From a virus: DNA of 62,642 nt. The notes below the pieces were generated by a model. The model saw nothing but the letters and a program-made list of their open reading frames with translations. It ran no database searches and was not told where the DNA came from. The stretch spans positions 1 to 62,642 of the IMG/VR virus record IMGVR_UViG_3300046007_010469; one strand, written 5' to 3'. Each line of letters opens with the position of its first letter. The stretch's first letter is position 1. This document shows positions 7,402 to 14,302 of the stretch, piece after piece. The position numbers and the translations under genes were made by a program.

Positions 7402-7491
7402 ATGAATACGTTTCGCCTTGTCTTGGAAATCGTTCGCACAGGCGTGCCGATTGCCATCCTAACCCTGCAAATCCTGCTGTATATTCAATGA
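7402..7491 (+). CDS. 29-residue single-pass membrane peptide
   Basis: MNTFRLVLEIVRTGVPIAIL followed by a hydrophobic end (TLQILLYIQ). AAAGGATGCTGA precedes the ATG, and TTGACA stands about 50 bp up at the end of the previous gene. Its TGA stop lies in the left arm of the next stem-loop. Small phage membrane peptides of this kind are often host-takeover proteins, but nothing specific can be said. Confidence 0.45.
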   Translation: MNTFRLVLEIVRTGVPIAILTLQILLYIQ

Positions 7492-7578
7492 GTTAGGTGG
7501 GGTGACGCCCCGCGACCCAAGCCCTTGATAACACACGAAAAAATACGTATTGACACGCTTCTCCGTCTATGCGAGAAG
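7487..7578 (+). promoter_or_regulatory. PeSL-like module 7
   Basis: Stem-loop 7487-7530. TTGACA (7550-7555), 17 bp, GAGAAG (7573-7578) with TGC before it. Start codon at 7603, 116 bp from the loop start. Confidence 0.65.
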
Positions 7579-7602
7579 GGTTCATCAACAGAGGGGATAC
7601 CT

Positions 7603-7767
7603 ATGACCACCTATCGCTTCATCTGGAAAATCCGCGGCGGTGACATGCACGAGCAGGACTATCGCGGATACGAGCACGAGGTTGATGCCGCCGACGATTG
7701 GATTGACAATCACGGTATCATTATGGAAGAAGTGGAATCTCTAGATATTCAGGAGATTGACGAATGA
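7603..7767 (+). CDS. 54-residue acidic protein
   Basis: MTTYRFIWKIRGGDMHEQDY then an acidic helix (ADDWIDNHGIIMEEVESLDI). Overlaps the following start by 4 nt. Beta-strand N-terminus plus acidic helix could be a DNA-mimic-like fold, but that is speculation. Confidence 0.55.
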   Translation: MTTYRFIWKIRGGDMHEQDYRGYEHEVDAADDWIDNHGIIMEEVESLDIQEIDE

Positions 7768-7865
7768 GCGCGATAAAAAAATGGGCAATTCGTGCTTATT
7801 TGACCTGGAGCGTGTGCGCGGACATTACATTGATTGGCGGCGTCATCTGGCTCATCATCACCTAG
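7764..7865 (+). CDS. 33-residue membrane peptide
   Basis: MSAIKKWAIRAYLTWSVCAD followed by ITLIGGVIWLIIT. A positively charged N-terminus and one membrane helix. Coupled to the upstream gene by ATGA. A GC-rich hairpin (GCGGGGGC / GCCCCCGC) follows the stop. Confidence 0.5.
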   Translation: MSAIKKWAIRAYLTWSVCADITLIGGVIWLIIT

Positions 7866-7940
7866 CGGGGGCAGCGCCCCCGCGCCGGTGCAAAGTTGAA
7901 AGTCAATAGTTGAAGGGCGAACACAAAAAAGCGTATGAGC

Positions 7941-8034
7941 TCAAAGAGTTAGCAGTCTCTGCGCCCCGCCGCGCAAGTGCTTGATAATGCAGAGAAAAAT
8001 AGTTGTTGACGGCTGGGGCGTGTTATGGCATACA
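7941..8034 (+). promoter_or_regulatory. PeSL-like module 8
   Basis: Stem-loop 7941-7985. TTGACG (8006-8011), 17 bp, CATACA (8029-8034). The sequence TGTTATGGCATACA is shared with modules 9, 10 and 11. Start codon 117 bp from the loop start. Confidence 0.65.
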
Positions 8035-8057
8035 GACTGAGTGAAAGGGAGAGCGCT

Positions 8058-8354
8058 ATGACTGACAAACTGATCGAGCATCGTATCCGCGAACACTATG
8101 TTTCCGAAAATGGCGAATGGCTTGTTGAAAAAGGCAAGGTCAAAGAAGCGCGGCTGCTGAAAGAGGCTTGCGAGACGCTTGAACGGCTGCGGCGAGAAAA
8201 CGCTAAACTCTGGAGTAACTATAACGAGGCTAGCAATCGCTATTATCGCAAAGAGCGTGAACTTGACGGCCGCGAAAAAGAGATTGCAGAACGTGAAGAA
8301 AAATTTGAAGCACGCAAGGCTTCTTTCATTCGTGACTTTGAGAAATGGGTGTAA
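8058..8354 (+). CDS. Coiled-coil protein, unknown function
   Basis: 99 residues. After IREHYVSENGEWL the chain is continuous charged helix (RRENAKLWSNYNEASNRYY ... GREKEIAEREEKFEARK), a probable coiled coil. The 8025 in-frame ATG lies on the promoter -10, so I place the start at 8058 behind GGGAGAGCGCT. The next gene starts 2 nt after the stop. Confidence 0.65.
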   Translation: MTDKLIEHRIREHYVSENGEWLVEKGKVKEARLLKEACETLERLRRENAKLWSNYNEASNRYYRKERELDGREKEIAEREEKFEARKASFIRDFEKWV

Positions 8355-8356
8355 GC

Positions 8357-8596
8357 ATGAACTTTCAAGAAAGCAAACAATTCAAGCTAAAGCACTTGAA
8401 GTTGCTGCGAATAATGCACTACCTCGGCGCGATTGAGTGGCGTGAAAATAAATATGGGGAAGCAATTCAGCATCTTAGATTGCTGCATCCGCTTTCGTGG
8501 ATTTATGCTTTGCTGCTAACGATTACATCTGTGTGGATGCAAGGCGTTCCAGAAACTATTCGGGAACTGAAACAACTGAAAACTGTGTGGTGGTGA
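8357..8596 (+). CDS. Small membrane-associated protein
   Basis: 79 residues. MNFQESKQFKLKHLKLLRI is basic and amphipathic; LSWIYALLLTITSVWM (about residues 46-61) is a likely membrane helix. Co-transcribed with the coiled-coil gene and the next gene. No known family. Confidence 0.55.
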   Translation: MNFQESKQFKLKHLKLLRIMHYLGAIEWRENKYGEAIQHLRLLHPLSWIYALLLTITSVWMQGVPETIRELKQLKTVWW

Positions 8597-8607
8597 AAGG
8601 AGAAACC

Positions 8608-8811
8608 ATGTTTAGACTGTGGAGTGAATGGGATATTGGCGAAGGCAATATTGTTTTCGCCAGCCGTGAAGCCGGTATGCGCTGGCTGCACGCTAATGAG
8701 GCTATTAAAGAAATGGCTGCTGAGGAAAGTTATGACGATATTCCGTATTTTGTGGAGGGATTGTTTGCAGACTGTTATCTGAATTGGGAAGCTGTGGAGG
8801 TTATCCAATAA
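8608..8811 (+). CDS. Acidic small protein, unknown function
   Basis: 67 residues (MFRLWSEWDIGEGNIVFASR...), pI clearly low, helix-rich (ANEAIKEMAAEESYDDIPY). GAAAGGAGAAACC is the ribosome site. Third gene of its cassette. The N-terminal beta and central helix could form a small alpha/beta fold. Confidence 0.6.
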   Translation: MFRLWSEWDIGEGNIVFASREAGMRWLHANEAIKEMAAEESYDDIPYFVEGLFADCYLNWEAVEVIQ

Positions 8812-8814
8812 TAA

Positions 8815-8907
8815 CAAGGGGTTAGCCACCCCGGCGCCTCGGCGTCTAAACGCTTGATAATAAAGCAAAAAATAGTTGTTGACAGCTAGGGCGTGTTATG
8901 GCATACA
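8815..8907 (+). promoter_or_regulatory. PeSL-like module 9
   Basis: Stem-loop 8815-8858. TTGACA (8879-8884), 17 bp, CATACA (8902-8907). The loop is identical in sequence to module 10 over about 40 bp, evidence of recent duplication. Start codon 118 bp from the loop start. Confidence 0.7.
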
Positions 8908-8932
8908 GACTGAGCAAACAACGGAGAGAGTT

Positions 8933-9232
8933 ATGCGCTACGACTATATTCGAGTTGTTAACAACGGGCTTGTTATCGGTAAGGACAACGGCGACGAGTA
9001 TATTGCCAAGAGCCTCACAGAGGCTGCGCAAATTGTGGGCGAACAGCCTGTTAGCCCTGTTGCCACGACCTATGCGCCCGAGTATTCTTTGGGCGACCTT
9101 CACACGGTTCGGGACTTTGCTCGTGAGGGCAAAAAGATTGAGGCTATCAAGAAGTTGAGGGACACCTTTAATCCGCGTCTTGGCTTGCGAGAGGCTAAAG
9201 AACTGGTGGAAGTGTTCTGGCTCAATAATTAG
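8933..9232 (+). CDS. Protein with ribosomal L7/L12 C-terminal-like domain
   Basis: 99 residues. The last ~45 residues (EGKKIEAIKKLRD...LGLREAKELVEVFW) match the L7/L12 C-terminal pattern KIxxIKxLRxxxxLGLKEAKxLVE, the part of the ribosomal stalk that recruits translational GTPases. The N-terminal half (YDYIRVVNNGLVIGKDNGDEY) is beta-rich and unrelated to L7/L12. Phages often carry such stand-alone domains; interference with translation factors is conceivable but unproven. Start at 8933 follows CGGAGAGAGTT. Confidence 0.75.
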   Translation: MRYDYIRVVNNGLVIGKDNGDEYIAKSLTEAAQIVGEQPVSPVATTYAPEYSLGDLHTVRDFAREGKKIEAIKKLRDTFNPRLGLREAKELVEVFWLNN

Positions 9233-9238
9233 TAATAA

Positions 9239-9331
9239 CAAGGGGTTAGCCACCCCGGCGCCTCGGCGTCTAAACGCTTGATAAGACAGAGAAAAATAGT
9301 TGTTGACGGCTGGCGTGTGTTATGGCATACA
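9239..9331 (+). promoter_or_regulatory. PeSL-like module 10
   Basis: Stem-loop 9239-9282. TTGACG (9303-9308), 17 bp, CATACA (9326-9331). Start codon 118 bp from the loop start. Confidence 0.7.
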
Positions 9332-9356
9332 AGCTGAGCAAACAGAGGAGAGACTA

Positions 9357-9500
9357 ATGGAACGCCTGCAAGAACTTGGATTTCTGCTGCTCGGAATTGC
9401 GGCTCTCATCAGCGCAATTTCGTGGAGTTACGTCGAAATACGCTATATGCACTGGGAGATTAACAATGTGGATTACGGCTTCACAACCTGCGAGGAATAA
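9357..9500 (+). CDS. 47-residue membrane protein
   Basis: MERLQELGFLLLGIAALISA then AISWSYVEIRYMHW: one membrane helix with a C-terminal tail containing one Cys. GAGGAGAGACTA precedes the ATG. Next gene begins 1 nt after the stop. Confidence 0.55.
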   Translation: MERLQELGFLLLGIAALISAISWSYVEIRYMHWEINNVDYGFTTCEE

Positions 9501-9501
9501 G

Positions 9502-9618
9502 ATGAAAGACGGCTGGGAATATGAACAGTATCTGGACTTTCTCAATTATCTGTTTATTCAGATGATGAGTGATGAGCCCTATACGCGTTACAAACTGAAA
9601 GGAGCGCACAATGCCTAA
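9502..9618 (+). CDS. 38-residue protein, unknown function
   Basis: MKDGWEYEQYLDFLNYLFIQ then MMSDEPYTRYKLKGAHNA. Overlaps the next start by 8 nt. Its ribosome site would lie inside the upstream gene (GAGGAATAAG). Amphipathic helix with many aromatics. Confidence 0.45.
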   Translation: MKDGWEYEQYLDFLNYLFIQMMSDEPYTRYKLKGAHNA

Positions 9619-10132
9619 CTGGTGCGAAAACCATGTCTACCTCGAAGCTTCGCCCGAGGAAATTGCTGCGATTGCGGCGCTGATTAAGAGTGAGAATAAT
9701 GCCGCAAGTCTGCTAAACCATTTGCGCCCGGAGCCTGAATATCCCGAAAGCAACGACACCTTGATGCCGCATTGGTTTGGCTGGCGCGTGGCGAATTGGG
9801 GCACTAAATGGGACGTGCAAGCGGAGATTGTATCTCACTCAATCGAAGATGGGTGGATGAATCTTTGGTTTGATAGCGCATGGAGCCCGCCGATTGCGGC
9901 TCTCGACTATTGGGCTGAACAAGATAGCACTCGCCGATTTAACATTCGGTATATCGAATGGGGAAACGCGTTTTGCGGTGAAGCGGATAACACGGGATTG
10001 GATGAACACTTCTCAATTCCCGGCACTGTCGCGGAAGTGCAAGAAAAGATTCCGGAAGAATTGGATAACCAATTCGGCATTTCAGATGCTGTCGCGCAAT
10101 GGGAAGCAGAAAATGAGGAGGTGGAGGCGTAA
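9611..10132 (+). CDS. Api92/YubB-like (DUF1281) phage/plasmid protein
   Basis: 173 residues. Diagnostic features are the N-terminal MPNWCENHVYL, the central GWRVANWGTKWDV, and FDSAWSPPIAALDYW, all hallmarks of the Api92/YubB (DUF1281) family found on phages and conjugative plasmids. The family has a ferredoxin-like fold and no agreed biochemical role. Full length for the family. CTGAAAGGAGCGCACA is the ribosome site. Confidence 0.85.
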   Translation: MPNWCENHVYLEASPEEIAAIAALIKSENNAASLLNHLRPEPEYPESNDTLMPHWFGWRVANWGTKWDVQAEIVSHSIEDGWMNLWFDSAWSPPIAALDYWAEQDSTRRFNIRYIEWGNAFCGEADNTGLDEHFSIPGTVAEVQEKIPEELDNQFGISDAVAQWEAENEEVEA

Positions 10133-10146
10133 AGCCTCCACTTTTC
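10121..10146 (+). terminator. Hairpin terminator over the stop codon of the Api92-like gene
   Basis: GTGGAGGC-GTAA-AGCCTCCAC followed by TTTTC; the TAA stop is in the loop. Looks like a compact intrinsic terminator. Similar gene-end hairpins close other cassettes. Confidence 0.6.
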
Positions 10147-10238
10147 AAGAGGTTACAGCGCGGGGCGCCCCGACGGCTAACCACTTGAAATCATTACGAA
10201 ACATTCCTCTTGCAACATGCTATAGCCTATGGCATACA
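10145..10238 (+). promoter_or_regulatory. PeSL-like module 11
   Basis: Stem-loop 10145-10189. TTGCAA (10210-10215), 17 bp, CATACA (10233-10238). Start codon 117 bp from the loop start. Confidence 0.65.
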
Positions 10239-10261
10239 AGCTGAGCAAACAGGGAACTACT

Positions 10262-10456
10262 ATGGCACTGCTCGGAACACTTCTCGTCATCTCGCAAATG
10301 GCCCTGCTGGCAACCGGGTTCAACGTAAAAATCGCCTTGACATGTGGGCTGCTCGCTGCTATTGCATGGGCTGTCCACTCTGTCAAACAGCAAGACTGGT
10401 GGCTGTTGGTAACAAACGCCGCAGTTGGTAGTTTCGCCGTCTATGGCATAATCTAG
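10262..10456 (+). CDS. Two-helix membrane protein
   Basis: 65 residues: ALLGTLLVISQMALLATGF and IALTCGLLAAIAWAVH are membrane helices, with a third weak one (AAVGSFAVYGII). It resembles one helix pair of PnuC-type transporters in texture, but is too short to be one. AGGGAACTACT before the ATG is only a moderate ribosome site. Confidence 0.55.
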   Translation: MALLGTLLVISQMALLATGFNVKIALTCGLLAAIAWAVHSVKQQDWWLLVTNAAVGSFAVYGII

Positions 10457-10465
10457 GAGTCTGCA

Positions 10466-10564
10466 ATGAAACTGAACTCTAACCTGCTCGATACAATTCT
10501 AATTGTGGTATTTACCACGCTTGGAATCAGCCTGATGATTCACCACTATTTTACCTTTAACTAA
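10466..10564 (+). CDS. 32-residue membrane peptide
   Basis: MKLNSNLLDTILIVVFTTLG then ISLMIHHYFTFN: one membrane helix. TAGGAGTCTGCA is a good ribosome site. Co-transcribed with its neighbours. Confidence 0.5.
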   Translation: MKLNSNLLDTILIVVFTTLGISLMIHHYFTFN

Positions 10565-10575
10565 GGAGAGCGAAG

Positions 10576-10836
10576 ATGGACTTTGAAACTTGGAAAGCGG
10601 CGGTTGATGCGGTGCTGGTTCGCATTGCAGGTGTTGTGCAAGATGACTTGCCCGACTGGCTGGCGCGGGATGCCTATGACGACGGCGTGCCCCCCGAAGA
10701 GGCTGCGGAGATTTGCCTTGAATCCGCGGGCTGGTATGACGAAGAGGAAGATGACTATGACGACAGCATGGACGGGGACCATGCGTCGGCGCTGGCCTCG
10801 GCGGGTTGGGGAACTGATGAGGACTATGGGGGCTGA
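10576..10836 (+). CDS. Highly acidic protein, unknown function
   Basis: 86 residues; the segment EEEDDYDDSMDGD (about residues 56-68) makes it extremely acidic. N-terminal helices (WKAAVDAVLVRIAGVVQDDL). Small strongly acidic phage proteins are often DNA mimics or inhibitors, which is only a possibility here. Stop codon sits in a GGGGGCT/AGCCCCC hairpin (10828-10845). Confidence 0.6.
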   Translation: MDFETWKAAVDAVLVRIAGVVQDDLPDWLARDAYDDGVPPEEAAEICLESAGWYDEEEDDYDDSMDGDHASALASAGWGTDEDYGG

Positions 10837-10845
10837 AAAGCCCCC
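10828..10845 (+). terminator. Gene-end hairpin
   Basis: GGGGGCT-GAAA-AGCCCCC with the TGA stop in the loop, followed by AATCTTC; weak T-run, so termination strength is uncertain. Confidence 0.45.
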
Positions 10846-10851
10846 AATCTT

Positions 10852-10944
10852 CAAGGGGTTAGCCACCCCGGCGCCCCGCGCGCTAAACTCTTGATAACTA
10901 ACAGTTATTTTGTGCTTGACACGCGCGGCAGAGCGTGCGATAAG
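10852..10944 (+). promoter_or_regulatory. PeSL-like module 12
   Basis: Stem-loop 10852-10895. TTGACA (10916-10921), 14 bp, TGC, GATAAG (10939-10944). Start codon 117 bp from the loop start. Confidence 0.7.
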
Positions 10945-10968
10945 AAAGCATCAACAAAGGAGATAGCT

Positions 10969-11151
10969 ATGGAAAGCCTGATGGACAGTCTGCTAAAAGA
11001 CCGCCACTACATTGACGGCGAAATGCAAAAACTCGAAAATGAGATTGAGCGTCTTAAGATGCAGCGTGAATTGCTGCTCTATAAGCGTCGTCTCGTGACT
11101 GATGCCATTGCTCAACTTGAGGATATCGAATATGAAAGCGTTGGATTTTAG
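10969..11151 (+). CDS. Coiled-coil protein, unknown function
   Basis: 60 residues, nearly all helix with heptads (MQKLENEIERLKMQRELLLY). AAAGGAGATAGCT marks the start. Its 3' end overlaps the next start by 20 nt in another frame. Confidence 0.6.
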   Translation: MESLMDSLLKDRHYIDGEMQKLENEIERLKMQRELLLYKRRLVTDAIAQLEDIEYESVGF

Positions 11152-11335
11152 AAAACTAGAGCCGGTCGGCAAATGCTCGCATTGCGGCATTAATTGCTGG
11201 GCGGAAACAAATAATGAACCGGCAATCTGGCCTTGCGGCGTGGAAGGCTGCCCATACCCTCGTGGGCAAATCATTCAGTTTCCTCGCTCGCCGACAGGAA
11301 CTAGCCTTGCTCAAATCATCTATTCAGGGAGTTAA
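11132..11335 (+). CDS. Small zinc-ribbon-like protein
   Basis: 67 residues. CSHCGINCW and, 20 residues on, CGVEGCPYP give a CxxC...CxxxxC arrangement that could bind zinc. The start lies inside the upstream coiled-coil gene, suggesting coupled translation. Similar small Cys-rich proteins are common in phage early regions; role unknown. Confidence 0.6.
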   Translation: MKALDFRKLEPVGKCSHCGINCWAETNNEPAIWPCGVEGCPYPRGQIIQFPRSPTGTSLAQIIYSGS

Positions 11336-11337
11336 AA

Positions 11338-11604
11338 ATGGCAAGTCGTGAAGAACTCGAAACACTCGCAGTGGAAATTGCCTGGAATAATGATGGCTGT
11401 TTCCATCTCGAATTTGGCGAAGAGTATGAGACGCTAACTAAAGAAGAGCAAAGCATTGTTTTCGATCTTGTTTGGGAGGATCTTGCAAATTGTGATGAAT
11501 GTGGCTGGCATTTTCTGCAAGACAATTTAGAGGTGGATAAAGCGACAGGCGATTGCCTCTGCTGGCAATGCTATAGCTGTCGAGAGGATGAAGAGGAAGA
11601 ATAA
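11338..11604 (+). CDS. Acidic Cys-rich protein, unknown function
   Basis: 88 residues. Helical acidic N-terminus (EELETLAVEIAWNNDGCFHL) and a C-terminal zinc-ribbon-like part: CDECGWH ... CLCWQCYSC, ending in EDEEEE. AGGGAGTTAAAA precedes the ATG. The TAA is immediately followed by the next stem-loop. Confidence 0.6.
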   Translation: MASREELETLAVEIAWNNDGCFHLEFGEEYETLTKEEQSIVFDLVWEDLANCDECGWHFLQDNLEVDKATGDCLCWQCYSCREDEEEE

Positions 11605-11696
11605 CAAGGGGTTAATCACCCCGCCGCCCCCGCGGCTAACATCTTGAAACTAAGCATTTTATTGTGCTTGCAAGGCGCGCATAGTTATGCGATAAA
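11605..11696 (+). promoter_or_regulatory. PeSL-like module 13
   Basis: Stem-loop 11605-11648. TTGCAA (11668-11673), 14 bp, TGC, GATAAA (11691-11696). Start codon 116 bp from the loop start. Confidence 0.7.
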
Positions 11697-11720
11697 AGCT
11701 TAACAGCAAGGGAGAATGAT

Positions 11721-12221
11721 ATGACTAGCACTTTTGACTTCCAAGACGGTAAAGGCCTTGTTCCTGCTCATCAACACTCTAACGGGGGTGGATGGGTCGC
11801 TGACACGGCGACTGTTGCCAGCACCACCTATATCGGGCCTAATGCCTGTGTCTTTGGCAATGCTTCAGTCTTTGACGATGCTTATGTCTATGGCAATGCT
11901 CGAGTCTTTGGCAATGCTCGAGTCTTTGACGATGCTTATGTCTATGGCTATGCTTCAATCTTTGACGATGCTTATGTCTATGGCAATGCTTATGTCTATG
12001 GCAATGCTCGAGTCTATGGCTATGCTCGAGTCTATGGCAATGCTTCAGTCTTTGACGATACTCGAGTCTTTGACGATGCTTCAGTCTTTGACGATGCTTC
12101 AGTCTATGGCACTGCTTCAGTCTATGGCAATGCTCGAGTCTTTGACGATGCTTCAGTCTATGGCAATGCTTCAGTCTTTGGCACTGCTTCAGTCTATGGC
12201 AATGCTCGAGTCTTTGGATAA
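11721..12221 (+). CDS. Left-handed beta-helix hexapeptide-repeat protein
   Basis: 166 residues. N-terminal cap (STFDFQDGKGLVPAHQHSNG, then GGWVADTATVAS) as in a known phage family, then about 20 six-residue units such as VFGNAS, VYGNAR and VFDDAY that form one triangular beta-helix. At DNA level this is an 18-bp tandem array from about 11845 to 12215, nearly identical between units, so copy number is likely to vary between strains. Acyltransferases share the fold but no catalytic His loop is present; a structural or binding role is more likely. Confidence 0.85.
   Translation: MTSTFDFQDGKGLVPAHQHSNGGGWVADTATVASTTYIGPNACVFGNASVFDDAYVYGNARVFGNARVFDDAYVYGYASIFDDAYVYGNAYVYGNARVYGYARVYGNASVFDDTRVFDDASVFDDASVYGTASVYGNARVFDDASVYGNASVFGTASVYGNARVFG
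11845..12215 (+). repeat. 18-bp coding tandem repeat array
   Basis: Units such as GTCTTTGACGATGCTTCA and GTCTATGGCAATGCTCGA encode one hexapeptide each. Near-identity of neighbouring units indicates recent slippage or recombination. Confidence 0.85.
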
Positions 12222-12264
12222 ACAGTTAACATTCATTTAGAATCAGGGTAGATTGACAATAGTT

Positions 12265-12401
12265 TCAAGGGGTTAACCACCCCGGCGCCCCGGCGGCTAA
12301 CACCTTGAAAACAAACACAAAAAAACTTTGCATCAAAACCCCAAGCCCTTGATATTGCAGGAAACATTTTTCTTGCATGTTGCCTCGGCCTGTGCGATAA
12401 A
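12265..12401 (+). promoter_or_regulatory. PeSL-like module 14 (long form)
   Basis: Stem-loop 12265-12308, then an extra half-module (CCAAGCCCTTGATATTGCAG near 12341), then TTGCAT (12373-12378), 14 bp, TGC, GATAAA (12396-12401). Loop-to-start distance is 174 bp, matched only by module 17, which serves the paralogous gene. Confidence 0.65.
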
Positions 12402-12438
12402 CACCTTACTGAAGGACAGCCAAGCAAAGGAGAACATC

Positions 12439-12798
12439 ATGGCTGAAGCGAAAACTAAACCCGCCAACTACACCGACGAAATGGTGGCCCGTATGCTCGA
12501 TATGTATGAGCAACTCGGGAATGACGGCCTTGACACTATCGCGGAAGCGATTGGCAAGCCCGTGCGTTCGGTCCGCTCGAAACTTGTGCGCGAGGGCGTC
12601 TATGTTGCCTCGCCCAAAGTGAAGGCGGCCAAGGTGGAAGGCCCGTCGAAAAAGGAACTGCTCAATATCCTCGAGGATATGGTGCCGTTCCCCGTGGACG
12701 GCCTGACTGGTGCCACGAAAGAGGCGCTGGCCCACCTCATCGCGTTCGCGGAAGCGAACGCGGACGCTGAGGCTCCGGCCTCTGATACTGCGGCTTAA
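12439..12798 (+). CDS. HTH DNA-binding-like protein, copy A
   Basis: 119 residues. YTDEMVARMLDMYEQLGNDG, then LDTIAEAIGKPVRSVRSKLV is a helix-turn-helix (about residues 33-52), and a conserved C-terminal helical domain (PSKKELLNILEDM...GATKEALAHLI) follows. The same architecture occurs in proteins of many large phages and is presumed to bind DNA. About two-thirds identical to the product at 14607. AAAGGAGAACATC is the ribosome site. Confidence 0.8.
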   Translation: MAEAKTKPANYTDEMVARMLDMYEQLGNDGLDTIAEAIGKPVRSVRSKLVREGVYVASPKVKAAKVEGPSKKELLNILEDMVPFPVDGLTGATKEALAHLIAFAEANADAEAPASDTAA

Positions 12799-12852
12799 TG
12801 TCGCGGGGGGCGGGCGACCGCCCCCTAAACCGGCCCGAATTCCTTGAGAAAT

Positions 12853-12945
12853 CAAGGGGTTAGGGCCGGAGGCCCCCCGCCGCCCAAGCCCTTGAAATCA
12901 TACGCAAAAATACCTCTTGACGAATTGTGCCTGTTGACGTATATC
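12853..12945 (+). promoter_or_regulatory. PeSL-like module 15
   Basis: Stem-loop 12853-12896. TTGACG (12917-12922), 17 bp, TATATC (12940-12945). Start codon 122 bp from the loop start. Confidence 0.6.
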
Positions 12946-12974
12946 AAACAGACTGAAACGCAAAAGGAAACAAC

Positions 12975-13682
12975 ATGCCTATCAAGCCGACTCTGTTCGT
13001 CGTCACGGATATTGAAACGACAATGCGGAAGCGCATTGCGTTTGATATTGGCTGGCGTATCATTGACAAATCGGGCCGCGAATACAACAAAGGGTCGTTT
13101 GTTATTCGTGAGGCTTTCCGCTATGACGTTCCATTCTATGCGGACAAATTGGGCCATTATTTTGATGACGCCTATTCGCAACTTATTCGTCCGGCAACTA
13201 TTGTCGAGGTTCGCAACGAATACAATCGGCAAATTGCCGAATTGCAAGCGGCGGGTCATCGCGTAATTGCGTGTGCCTATAATGCGGCTTTTGACTTCAA
13301 ATATCTGCCGCATACATTCAACGTGCTAATGGGCACAAGCGACATTCGCTGGATGGCGCAACGTGTTGAAATCATGGACATTTGGGACTTTTGGGGTTCA
13401 AGTGTTCCGCTCGACTATACGGCGCAACCGACGGCCTCGGGCAAATATGTTTCGACCAGCGCGGAAAGTGCCTATCGCTGGGAAATGAAACAGGCTGACT
13501 TTGAAGAGCGGCATATTGCGTGGCACGATTGCCTAATTGAGAGCGATATTCTGCTTAAAGCAATTCGTCGCAAAAAGCCGATGCCCGTTGTTTCCCGTCC
13601 GTCTGAATTGGCGGGTTCCGTCTGGAAAAAGATTAATACCCGGCTCGGAATTGACGGGCAAAATGCGTTGGTGGCCGCCTAG
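12975..13682 (+). CDS. DEDDh-type 3'-5' exonuclease (DnaQ/RNase T-like)
   Basis: 235 residues. ExoI motif VTDIETT (about residues 10-16), ExoII AYNAAFDFKYL (about 97-107) and ExoIII HIAWHDCLIESDIL (about 178-191, His and Asp of the DEDDh set) are all present. The enzyme should remove nucleotides from DNA or RNA 3' ends with two metal ions. It is a stand-alone exonuclease with no polymerase nearby, so host DNA degradation or RNA turnover are the likely roles. A GGTGGCC/GGCCACC hairpin surrounds the stop. Confidence 0.85.
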   Translation: MPIKPTLFVVTDIETTMRKRIAFDIGWRIIDKSGREYNKGSFVIREAFRYDVPFYADKLGHYFDDAYSQLIRPATIVEVRNEYNRQIAELQAAGHRVIACAYNAAFDFKYLPHTFNVLMGTSDIRWMAQRVEIMDIWDFWGSSVPLDYTAQPTASGKYVSTSAESAYRWEMKQADFEERHIAWHDCLIESDILLKAIRRKKPMPVVSRPSELAGSVWKKINTRLGIDGQNALVAA

Positions 13683-13694
13683 GCCACCAAAAAA
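13668..13694 (+). terminator. Gene-end hairpin of the exonuclease gene
   Basis: GGTGGCC-GCCTA-GGCCACC (13670-13688) with the TAG stop in the loop; followed by A6, so it would terminate better on the opposite strand. Confidence 0.4.
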
Positions 13695-13704
13695 CCGCGT
13701 GTAA

Positions 13705-13798
13705 TCAAGGGGTTACACGCGGGGGCACCCGGCGCGCTAACCCTTTGATTTTACGAAGTAAAATAGGCGTTGACAGCCTCCTCCACTTATGCGATAAA
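13705..13798 (+). promoter_or_regulatory. PeSL-like module 16
   Basis: Stem-loop 13705-13748. TTGACA (13770-13775), 14 bp, TGC, GATAAA (13793-13798). Start codon (GTG) 118 bp from the loop start. Confidence 0.7.
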
Positions 13799-13822
13799 CG
13801 TTCATCAGCTAGGAGACAGCTC

Positions 13823-14302
13823 GTGAAACGCATCGTGGTTTTTGATCTAGACGAAACGCTCGTCAACTCTAAACATCGCACTCCCAATCGAGCGGATGGC
13901 ACTCTTGATTTGCAAGGGTATTTTCGGAATAAAACCCGTGCTAACATTATGCGTGACACGCTGCTGCCTCTGGCTGAAACTTTTAAGGCTCTAGATAGGA
14001 CAGAAAACTATGTCGTCATTTGCACGGCTCGTGCAATGGAGCAAGATGACTTTGATTTTCTCTCAATGCACGGCCTACACTTTCACTCTATTCTACATCG
14101 CCCTATTGACGGATCAGAAGATGGTATCCCGGATGGGCCTCTAAAGGTGCGAAAGATTAAACGTCTGCTAAATCTGCGGCAATTCCGCGGTTTGCCCGTA
14201 ATTGCTTTTGATGATGCTAAACCGGTAATCGCTGCTATTCGTCGCGCTGGGATAGTTTGTCTCAATGCAATTCGCGTCAATCAAAAACTGGGAGAGGCTT
14301 AA
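13823..14302 (+). CDS. HAD-superfamily phosphatase, copy B
   Basis: 159 residues from a GTG start behind TAGGAGACAGCTC. Motifs: VFDLDETLVNS, VVICTAR, VRKIKR and AFDDAKP, the same set as in copy A at 5377. The proteins are roughly three-quarters identical, yet the DNA has drifted at third positions. Two divergent copies in different cassettes suggest duplication within the island or independent capture from related phages. Confidence 0.85.
   Translation: MKRIVVFDLDETLVNSKHRTPNRADGTLDLQGYFRNKTRANIMRDTLLPLAETFKALDRTENYVVICTARAMEQDDFDFLSMHGLHFHSILHRPIDGSEDGIPDGPLKVRKIKRLLNLRQFRGLPVIAFDDAKPVIAAIRRAGIVCLNAIRVNQKLGEA

Noticed and set aside
11734-12240. Second long frame (Met-Leu-Ser repeats) over the hexapeptide array
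   Set aside because: An 18-bp repeat keeps all frames open; only the frame with the known N-terminal cap and ribosome site is credible.
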